From: Symbiodinium natans
Taxonomy: Eukaryota > Sar > Dinophyceae > Suessiales > Symbiodiniaceae
DNA length: 64,000 nt
Assembly (NCBI GenBank): GCA_905221605.1
Contig: CAJNDS010002068.1
Location: 1,236,251 to 1,300,250, forward strand
Direction of reading: 5' to 3'
The notes beneath the pieces are model-generated. The model searched no databases. It was not told where the DNA came from and worked only from the letters and a program-made list of their open reading frames with translations. A program made the translations under genes and the position numbers. Of the stretch, positions 40,504 to 51,300 are shown one piece after another; the stretch's first letter is position 1, and each line of letters begins with the position of its first letter.

Positions 40504-40559
40504 AGGCAGGCCACCAGCTTTGTTTTTGGGCTTCCGGTGCCCGCCACAAACTACATCAG
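40504..40559 (+). CDS. TAGT-like gene, exon a
   Basis: Frame TSFVFGLPVPATNYI; acceptor GGCCGGCAG; ends ATCAG before GGTTTAGGG. Its split AG joins G of exon b. CATCAGGGTT is repeated exactly at both ends of the following intron. Confidence 0.5.
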
Positions 40560-42395
40560 GGTTTAGGGTTTAGGGTTTAGGGTTTAGGGTACAGTACCTA
40601 CAAGGAGGGTTATATGTACCGTTGCCATACTTCTGACCCTACCTCTAACTACCCATGAACCTCCAGGTAGTGGAATCCTAAACCCAAGAAAGGGATCTGA
40701 AGTGTGGGCCCTGAGGCTTATGAAGGGTATATAAGGGGTAAATAGGGGGGGCATCCTGTTTAAGGGCCAGGGACCATGTACCTAGATTAAGAACCCCCAA
40801 GCTCTGAACCCAAAACCCTAATGTGACCACCCTAAACCCTAAACCCTGAAACCTAAACCCTAAACCCTAAGAATCCCCAAAGCTCTGAACCCGAAGCCCT
40901 ACATGTATGTGAAGCCTTCATCAGGGTTCCTCCAGAAAACGTTGTCCTCTTCGTGGCGGACGAGGAAGAGAGTCGACGCTACCAGGTGGGGTGCCCCCCC
41001 CCCCCCCTGAGCGCTACACGGTAAGCCCTAAGCCCTAAACTTGAATTTAACCGCTTCCATCGTGACAAGCACCAATGTTAAAAAGGGGGTGCGGGTTGGC
41101 GTCAGACTCGTTTTGGAGTAGATCAAGTCGGCGGTGCAAGATTTCCTCCATCCACCGACTGAACAAAATCCCTTGCCACAGGCCGGCCTTGCAAAAGTGG
41201 TGCAAGATTTCTTCCATCCACAGTCCCCAGCTATAACCGGGGCTTCAGATTGATGTGCTTGCCTGGGGCTTCAAAGTACTTCTAGTGGCGACACATCGGG
41301 GTCGAGTTCTGTGATGAGTAGAGATGCTTCGGCGCTGTGCTTGTTGGTGTGTGACCAAGAGTGGCAAGGTTCATCTATAGTTGGGCTGCGTGACGGTGCG
41401 TCGACAACACGGCATCTGCAGATCCGCATTAAGCGTTTGAGGATGACCAGGTCAGCAAAAACATGCTGGGCACTCAGGTATATCGCGTGACCCGCAAGGG
41501 AAATCTGAGTCAAAGCAATCGCGCTACATGTGTAGCGTTGACTGCATTTTCACAGTCAACGTTCAGTCAACGTTCAGTCAACGTTACAGTCAACGTTACA
41601 GTCAACGTTACAGTCAACGTTGCGGAAATGCTGACAGGGCCAGCAAATCCGTGTTTTTCACTATAAAACTGAAAAAAAAACCTGAGTTTTTGCTTTTAAG
41701 CTTGGAGGCCAGGGAATTGCTGGCAGGCGTAGCATTTCGGCAACGTTGACTGTAACTGACTGTAACGTTGACTGTAACGTTGACTGAACGTTGACTGTGA
41801 AAACATAGTCAACGCTACCAGAAGCCTGACATTAGTTTGAGGGCTTTGAGTCGGATTCACGCGATACACCTGACACGGAGAAGATTTGCATGGCCTCTGG
41901 CAGCATGACATTCAGAAATCGATTTGCGTGGTCCCTCCGCAAGCATGACAGGCGCAAGTCGCGAAGTACAGTTCTAGCTGACAACAGCAAGGTGCGACTC
42001 ACTTCAGTGGCTCTGCAGCTGTGTCAGCTCTCAAAAAACCTCCTCAGTTGAGTCGGTGGATGGAAGAAATCTTGCACCGCCTGTGACCTTGTTGCTAGAG
42101 GCTGCGCCTACTTCTGGAGACGTAGGGTTTCGTGCTTAGGCCAGATAACGAAAATGAAGCTAGAAGCATAACAATACTAACGAATAAATATAATCGTGAT
42201 AATAATGATAGTACTAGTAGTAGGAATAGTCATAGTCGTAATAGTACTAGTAATAGTAATACGAATAGGATTAGGAAACGTAGTAGTAATAGAAATAGAA
42301 ATAGTAACAGTAACAGTAACAGTAACAGTAACAGTAACAGTAACAGTAACATTAACAGTAACAGTAACAGTATGTATTAGTAATAGTAATAATAA

Positions 42396-42446
<51 letters not shown>

Positions 42447-45320
42447 CAGCAGCAGCAGCAGTAGTAGTCGTCGTCGTCGTAGTACTTGTACTAGAGTACT
42501 CGTACTAGTACTCGTACTAGTACTCGTACTAGTACTCGTACTAGTACTAGTACTAGTACAAGTAATACTAGTAGTAACAGTAAGAGTAATGGCAATAGGA
42601 ATAGTAATAGTAATCACAATAATATTCATAATGACAGTAGTAGCAATGTTAGTAACCATCGTAATAGTAAGAATAGTACTAATAATAATGGTAAATAACA
42701 ACAATAGTAGTACGTAGTAATAATAAGAGCAACGACCCGGTTGAAGCTTTAGATAAGACGAAATCAGAGAGAATGCTCGATCACCCTAAGGATTTTTTCA
42801 AGATAAGCAGGCAAAGCGAGAAAAAAAAAGGGTAGAGCAAGCTTCCATTTCCGAAAAAAACACTCAGTGCCAGCCAAAAGTCAGTCATAAGAACGAGCCC
42901 GGGCTGACTGTACTTAACAAGCCCTGTACCTCCGAGCCGTTTTTGAACCTCTTGCAAGCCAGAACAAAGCGTTAAAGCCACCCAAAACCCTACACCCTAA
43001 ACCCGAAACCCCCAAACCCTAAACCCTAGAAACCCTAAACCCTGGAAACTCGAGAAACTCTGAACCCTAAACCCTCTCTATCATGTAGTAATTCGAACAA
43101 AACCCCAAAACCCTAAAACCCTAAACCCTTAAACCCTGACAGGAGGCCCTGAAATCCACGTGCTGGCGCACGGCTGCCATCGTGGTTGGCGAGCCTGGGA
43201 GCCCGGGAGGTAAGGGGTGAAATGGGGGGTGGGGGGAGGGTTTAGGGTTAGGGTTCAGGGTTTAGGGCCACGATATGACCATAGGGGTTAGGATTTAGGG
43301 TTACACTCTACCGTTGCCGGTGGGGCGTGGAGTTAAGGAACATAGGGTTGACGGAAAGTAGTCACTGCGGTGCTTTACTGTAACTTTAGATCCTTAGCCT
43401 TTTTGGGTTTATTGGGTTTCTGAATAAGGCAGCTGAAAGTTTAATTTGTGTCTACCTGAGTAAGTGCAGCCAAGTAGTGTTCAAGGTTCAGAGTTCAAGG
43501 TGTTCCAATACCGATCAATGCCGCTTCATTTGTCAATAGACTTTTACCCTAAACCCTACACCCGATTATGCATGATGGCTTGCTCTTTAATCAAGGGGGG
43601 GGGGGGGGGGCAAATTGAGCTCTTTAGCTTGCAGGAGCCACAGATGTTGATAGCAAAGTGCCTTGCATGCCTGGAGGTGCAGGGTTTAGGGTGCATGACG
43701 CACTTCAAGGCCGCGTAGCTTAGGGTTTCGGGGTTTCGGGTTTAGGGTGTAGGATTTAGGGTTTAGGGTTTGGGGTTTGGGGTTTAGGGTTTAGGGTACT
43801 TATAGCCTAGCCATACCTGTACTTATCAGCCCCCTAAGTCCCCCTAAGTAGGTTATAAGTAGACATATAACTGTGGTTATAAGTACCCATGAACCTCCAA
43901 GTGGAAGACCTTTCAAATCCCTTCAACCCTCAACCCTAAGCCCTAGGCGGGGTATCATGGCGCAGCGAAACTTCATCGTCCGATACTACGATGAAGGCTC
44001 CGTGGCCTTTGGGGTTCAGAGGCTAAGGGTTTGCGGTTTACGGAGCCGAAACCTACATGTTTGCAGGTGGGCTGAGGGTTTAAGGGTGTAGGGTTTATAG
44101 AGTTAAAAAGCGTTAAAGGGTTAAGGTTTATAGAGTTAGATCTGATCCCGAAGGCTGAAACCCTCGAACACCGAAAGCCCCCTAGGGTTTAGGGTTTAGG
44201 GTTTGGGGATTAGGGTTTAGGGTTTAGGGTTTAGGGGTCAGGGCGCCTAAACCGCGTAACCTCCCTAAACCCCAAACCCGCATGGGTTGCTTGGAAGCTC
44301 TTTTGACCTAGTAAGTAGTAAACCCTAAACCCTAAACCCTAAACCCTAAACCCTAAACCCTAAACAGGGTTTCTAAGGGGATACGAAGAAGACTTGCTGA
44401 GTCAAAAGGGCTTCCCAGCAGGAGTCTAAGGACCCATCTTGGGTAGCCTTGCATCAATCACGTCTCCCAGCATGCCTACTCAACGGTTTAGGGTGTAGGG
44501 TTTAGGGTTTAGGGGTCAGGGGTTAGGGTTTAGGGTTTAGGGTTAGGGTTAGGGTTTAGGGTTTAGGGCTTGACCCCAAAGCATAAACTCATTGTGTAGT
44601 GCCATGTTGCCTGCATTGCTTGCGGTAAATTTCTTGGATGTTCATGGGTGGTTGTAAGTAGGGATATTACTTTCCCTAAGCCCTAAACCCTAAACCCTAA
44701 ACCCTAAACTGCCAAGTAGGGCCAGACAAAAAGCGCCTGTTGAGGATTGAAATTTCGCTGTTCAGGACGCTTGTTGACTTGCGATTTAATTTATTGCCCC
44801 CCTCCCCCCCCCCCCCCCCGCCCCTCCCCCCCCAATTTGCAGCCCTAAGCCCTAAGCCCTAAGCCCTAAACCCTAAACCCTAAACCCGCAGGCGAGTACA
44901 TCGTGAGCCTGGACGACGACCTCTCCGACATCTTTTGGTGTCAGCGCCGGGGAGAGCGTTTGCTGCAGCTGCCCGATGGCGTCTTTGAGAAGATTGTCTT
45001 CCACGCCTACAGCCGGACGCTTAGAGTTTAGGGTTTAGGGTTTAGGGTTTAGGGTTTAGGGTTTAGGGTTTAGGGTTTAGGGTTTAGGGTTTAGGGTTTA
45101 GGCGCACGAGTGCGTGCGAGGGTTTAGGCTTTTTTTTCTGCGACGCACCAAAAATGCGCCGGCATCATGAGCATCGTGTGCCCTGAGGGGTTTAGGGGTC
45201 AGGGGTTAGGGTTTAGGGTTTAGGGGGTCGTAGGGGTTTACGCAGCTTAGGGCTTCAGGGCTTGCAGAGATTGACGAGAGATTCAGGGTTTCAGGGTTTA
45301 GGGTGTAGGGTTTAGGGTTT

Positions 45321-45360
<40 letters not shown>

Positions 45361-48300
45361 AGAGAGAGGGAGAGAGTTGGAGGTTCTGGAAGCAAGACGG
45401 CTCAAGGAACCTCGGGCCACATCAGCGGAGGTTCTTCCTGTGACGCGTGGCTCCGTGACTCAGACAAGCAGAGATTTGAACCTGTGAATGAGGATGGAGT
45501 TGACTACGTTCGGGCGACGCAAGGACACTCGAGAGAGAGTTCATGTTGTTTCTTCCCTGTTGCCTTGGTGTGGGCACACTTCAGGAGCTGCCAGAGGTGC
45601 TTGTCGCTTCAGCCAGGCAGTTGGACATATGGGTAGTTCTCAGTAGTTCTCCAAATTAGGGTCCTTCTTTTTTGGCTCCTGATTATAAGAGTGCCGCAGT
45701 ATAAAATCCCAAAAGGGACCCTAGTCTAGAGAACTACCCACATGCAAGCCATCTGTCAGACCCGGCGCTTTCTCCGAAACCCAAGAATTTGAACTGCCCC
45801 CTGTACTGTACATAAGAAAGAAGCGTGCTCTTACTTTCAGGATTGTCACAGTATCATGCTCTTCGTCGCTACCAAGCAATTCTTTCCGCACACCCTGAAG
45901 CTACTAGACGCCCCTAGAAAACCTTAAACCCTAAACCTTGAACCCTAAACACGGATGGCACCCCCACACAGTCGGCGCACTTGACTTTACAGAGGGGGCC
46001 CTCACTAAAGCGGAATCCAACATTTGTGTTTCGTTTAGAGTTTAGGGTTTCGGGGTTTAGGGTTTCGGGGTTCAGGCTTTTGGGGTTAGGATTTAGGGTG
46101 CAGGGAAACCAGGTCTTCTTGTTGGAGCAGGCTTGGCATAACTAGAGAACTGCGGGCGCTTAAAAGCTAGGGTGGTTATATGGTCCCTTCATACGGGCCT
46201 TTAAAAGGGGACCCCTTACATACCCCTTCTATCCCCTAGTATACAAACCACGGGCCCATACATCAGAACCCGTTAAAGAGCATACGGGGCCATACTGAGG
46301 GACCATGAAACTCCCCTTAGATAAGACCCTACGGAGCCTGACTCACGGGAAGCTAGTTTTTCCTGGTGGGCCGAGGTGCCATGAAGCAAGAAAGCGCCTT
46401 CATATGGGGCCTCAACACGTCTGCGCGCGGCGCCTACTTCGAGGGCCTAGGGCGGAGATGTTTCTGGTTAAGCCCTAAACCCCCAAACCTTATAAACCCT
46501 AAACCCCAAACCCCAAACCCCAAACCCCAAACCCTAAACCCTATACCCTAAGCCCTTCTGGTGGCCATGCCCTTCGGCTGGCAAAAGCTCTTTGTCTTCG
46601 TCTTTCTGACTCGACACCCGTGGAGTTCAGAGGAAAAGCCTCCTTTCTTCGGGTTTAGGGTTTAGGGTTTAGGGTTTAGGGGCTTGTCCCTTGAGGTTTG
46701 AGCAGGCAATCCTGCATGTCCCACCTTCCTTTATGTCCATCTTTCATGTTCCTCCTCACCTGTCTTCTTCCTTTCCGTCCCTTCTTTGCCTTCTGAAAGT
46801 ATACCAGTTAAGGGTTAAGAAACCCAGATCTTCCAAAACCCCTTAACTAAGGAATATACCCTAGTTTATACGCAGGATCCTTATGATGAATGAGGGTATA
46901 CTCCTGAACGAAGGAAGATACCCTAGTTTATACAGAGGATCCCTATTATGAATTAGGGCACATTCCTCTATTGGAAGAGATTGGGAGGGAAGATCTGCAT
47001 TGAGGGGAGGGGAGGTTTAGGTTCAGGGAAAGGCACGGCTGAGCGGCTCCGAGTTGGGTTGAAGGAGAACAGTAGCTACCCCCCCCCCCCCCCCCCCCCC
47101 TGAGACCTTAACACCCTAAAGCCGGAAACAAATTCTAAACCCTAAGCCCTGAACCCTGAACCCCCTGAACCCTAAACCCTAAACCCCAAACCCTAACCCC
47201 TTAAATCCCAAGCGCCATCTTGTCTCCGAGGAATCCGCTCACGCTGTGGTCGGACGGCATCTCCTCACGCAACGGCGAGATCAACGGCTTCTGCGCCTGA
47301 GCTTCACCCAGATCTTTCAGAACCCCTTAGTTGACCCTAAACCCTGAACCCTAATTTTTACTGAGGATCCTTATTATGAATTGGGGCATATTCCTTAGTT
47401 AAGGGCTTTTGCGCCCTGCCTGAGTTTCAGGTGGCTCTAGGGTTTAGGGTGTAACCCTTAGGCTTAGTTGTAGGGTTTAGGGTTTAGGGTTTCGGGTTTA
47501 GGGTTTAGGGTTTAGGGCTTTAGGGTTTTGGGGTTTAGGGTTTAGCGTTTAGGTTGAGGGTTTATAGGGTTCAGGGTTCAGGGTTTAGGGTTTAGGGTTT
47601 AGGGTTTAGGGTTTAGGGTTTAGGGTTCAACCTTTCTGGTGCAGTATAATCCCCTCTAGTGGACAACTATGTAGGGCTTCAGGTTTGGGATAGTTAGGGG
47701 GGTTGTATTACGACCACTTTTATTACGTTGCAGGAGGTTTCTTGTGGCGGAGATAAAAATCCACGTCGCTTTGCTGCTTATGAGAGCCTAAACCTGGAAC
47801 CCTCCCCTAAATACACCTGAATTCCTAAACCCGTTTCCTTTCTTTAGGACCTATAGACTAAAGTGTGAGAGTGCTCCTTTTCTAGGAGCTGGAGCCCTCG
47901 CTGCTCTAATCAGAAATCCAAATCCTAAACTTCGAACCCTCAACCTGGACCGCGGCCTTTGCCCAGCTCTTCGGGTGGCAAAATGGGTATCGTAGGGGTA
48001 TCGCTTTGAGTATCACTCTGGAATAAGACCCAACCACGAAATCATGACATTTCTGCAGAACGACTACTGGATTCAAGATTGAGAGTATCGCTTTTTGGGG
48101 GGGGGGGGGCCTATCGCTTTCCGAGGTTTTATAGGTTTTCGTAGTGGCATTGAGCCAAAGTCCCATAAAGCGATAAGGCCCCCCCCAAAAAAAATATGCG
48201 ATACCCCACGATTTTTAAATTAGCATTTACATAAGATTTTTTGCGGCTGCTCGTATAAAATATTGGCACTTTTCCACCCTTTAGTTAGGGCCTACGGCTG

Positions 48301-51300
48301 CCTCTTCAAACCCGAAAACCCTTGGATTAGTGTCTTAGAGTGATGGGCGTGCATCTGGTTTTTGCGCTTGGGGAAAGGGAGAGGCTAAGGCATTCAGCTC
48401 AACCCTGAACCCTAAACCTTAAACCCTAAACCCTGAAGCAGGTTTGAGGGGTTGGGAGCAGGGGCCATGTTCGTAGAAGGGCCCCCCCCTCGTAATGGTA
48501 CTGGGGGGGGGGGGGCTACTCTGAGTGCCACCTATTTCCGGGACCTATTTTGTCAGAGTGGGGGGCAAGAAATAGGTACCGGAGTGGTGCCTGGGAGTCG
48601 ATTGGGCACGACGCGGCTCGTGGAAGTGCTGGATCCTTTTTGGAGCGCGTGCATCTTCAGAACCTGTGCTCATGTCAGAGTGGTTCCCCCCCCCCCCAAC
48701 ATAAAAAAAAAGGGAAAGGTACGGGTACCTATTTTTAGGGGGGGGGACTCCCCCCCCCCCCCCCCTCGAGGGGGTGGTGCTTTCGTAGAGTCCCTGTGGG
48801 CCCCTGTTTCCTGGTGCCCCGAAGCCCTAAGCCCGAAACCCAAACCCTAAACCTCGACAACAATAGCTTAGTGATGAGTTTAAGGGTCTTTAGTGACCAG
48901 GTAATTCTAAGGCAAGTCGCAGTAACCCTGAACCGTGAACCTTAAACCCCAAACCCTAGACCCTAAACCCTAAACCCCAAACCCTAAACCCCACCCCTAA
49001 ACCCTAAACCCAAACCCTAAACCCTAAACCCTAAACCCTAAACCCCTGCTTGCTCAGTAAGCAGACAAGGCTATGGCTTCCTCAACCGGCACAATGAGGC
49101 GCTCCAGCCTAGCGTGGCGGACTGCACGGAGGCAGGTATAGGGTTTAGGGCTAGGGTTTAGGGTTTAGGGTTTAGGGTTCAGGGTTTAGGGTTTTAGGGT
49201 TTACGGTTTAGGGTTTAGTGTTCATCCCCAAACGTCTCAAACTCAAAAACTCCCAAGCCCCCGCGGCACCCCGGACTCTTCAGAACCCCTGGTTTACACT
49301 TCACCCCAAACCCCAACCCCCTAAAGCCCCCCAAATGCCTAAATTACGATGTCCAAGTGGTATCCCTTTGCCCTTTGTCAGGGTTTGCATTTTAGCCTAG
49401 ACCATAAACCCGAAACCCTAAACCTTAAACCCTAAACTCTAGATACCCTAAACCCTATAGATACCCTATCGCCCATCCAAATTCGAACCCCTAAGCCCCC
49501 TATCCAGGACGCCGAGCGTTCTGTGCGGTGCTGGGCTCGGCCTGCAGCACATAGGGCTTAGGGTTTAGGATTCTGTGTTCGGGTTTAGAGTCTGGTACGG
49601 CTTGAAGGTGTTTCGGGTTTGGGGTTGAGGTGTTCGTTCTTCTTTGAACCCATGTGTTACTTGTTGGTTGACTGGAAACTAAGTGTATCTGTGCTTCGTA
49701 TATACCCTTAGCCCCACCCCTTCAAAAACCTACGGGTGTAGGATTCAGGGTTTTGGGTTTAGGATTCATGCCGGTAAGCAAACTCCATGGACACTACACT
49801 TGGCCCTAAACCTGATTTCTGTCGTCCTTCCGCATGGTGCAGCTCCCTAAACCCTTAGGAGGTTTAGGGTTCAGGGCTTAGGGTTCACACGGTTTGGGGT
49901 GTAGGGCTTTGGACTTTGGGTTTTAGGGCTGTAAGGTTGTTGGGCTTTAGGGTTTTGGGGGTTCAGCGCCTTGAATTTCGATGGTTTAGGGTTAAGGGCT
50001 TTAGGGTTTAGGCGTTTAGGCGTTTAGGCGTTTAGGGGTTTAGAAGTTTAGGAGTTTAAGGGTTTATTGGTTTAGGGTTCAGGGTTTCGGGTTTGGAGTT
50101 TCAGGGCATTAGGGCGTCAGGGCTTTGTTGTCTCATTTTGGTTTCTACACGGTGGGGCCCCCTTACTATACTAACTGTAGTTAAGGGACTTATAACCTAA
50201 CTTAGGGTCCTTATAACCCAATTTAGGGCCCTTATGACTCTACTTATAACTAGGGGGCCCCACCCTGTAGGGCTGTTGCCCAAGGTACTTCAAGCACGAC
50301 GGCATCCTTCTTCGTTACAGGACTCCCTGTTTGGGTTTCGGGTTCGGTTTAAAGGGCTTATTTCGCGCTTAGTTCCTGAAGCCCCCTATTAAACCTCCAG
50401 AAGCCCCTTGTAGGCTTTTAGGGCTTAAGGCGCTAAAACCCCTCAACGCCCCCAAAACCCTACCTAAACTCCTTCGACTCGCTAATCTCCCTGAACCCCC
50501 ACAAGCCCCCTAAGCCCCCCAAAGCCCTACCTCAACTCCTTCAACTCCCTGAACTCTTGGGGTAGTTCCATGGCCACTTCAGAGCCCTTTAAAGAAAATA
50601 CTTCCAGGTTCTCGGGTACTTATAACCACAGATATAAGTCAAATTATAACCTACTCAGGGGACTTAGGGGGCTTATAAGTACAGTTATGACTAGGGTTAT
50701 GGGTTTTTTAAGTACCCTGAACCTCCAAGTAACAGACCATACTAAGGGCCCATGCAGCTACCCTGAGAGAAAAAAAAAAGCCTTCCCAAACTCCTTAAAC
50801 TCCCTAGAGAGCCCAATGCCCCTTGACTAAGGAATAGACCTTAAATCATATCAAGAAGCCTTTTAGCTTAAGGCATATTCCTTAAATTGCGGGGTTTTGG
50901 GCTCTCTGGGACCCTAAAGGCTCCCTAAACCCTGAAAGGGTTTAGGGTTTAGGGTTTAGGGTTTAGGGTTTAGGGCTTCGGGAGCTGGCCTTGCTCCTCG
51001 GATTCCACAAGCCTGCCTTCTGAGGTTGGGAGTTCAGCGTGGTTTAGGGTTTAGGGTCTAGGGTTTAGGGTTTATGGTTTAGGGTTGGGGATGTTCCCCC
51101 TTATACTAACAGTCCTTAAGTGGGATTTGAGTACCCCCTTGTTATAATCCCGGTTTGGGGCTTTATAGGGTTCCGGGTTTACTTGGGGCCCTACTTACGT
51201 ATACAGTTTCATGGACCATGCCTGCTAAATAAGGGGTAGTTGCTACTAAACTGTGGGTAGGTTTTAGGGTTTGGGGCGCAGGATGTACTGCGGCCGCACA

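Noticed and set aside
41475-41875. CRISPR-like array of AACGTTGACTGT repeats
   Set aside because: Repeats are short, contiguous and arranged as two inverted arms, without unique spacers.
42177-42717. Long open frames on both strands
   Set aside because: They are translations of compound microsatellites (runs of Ser, Asn, Leu, Thr, Val).
46553-46652. Extra exon of the glycosyltransferase gene
   Set aside because: Open and protein-like, but exons f and g join directly and motif order leaves no room for it.
47734-47820. Terminal exon of the glycosyltransferase gene
   Set aside because: Strong acceptor and in-frame stop, but later exons (49,070 onward) clearly continue the same protein; at most an alternative end.
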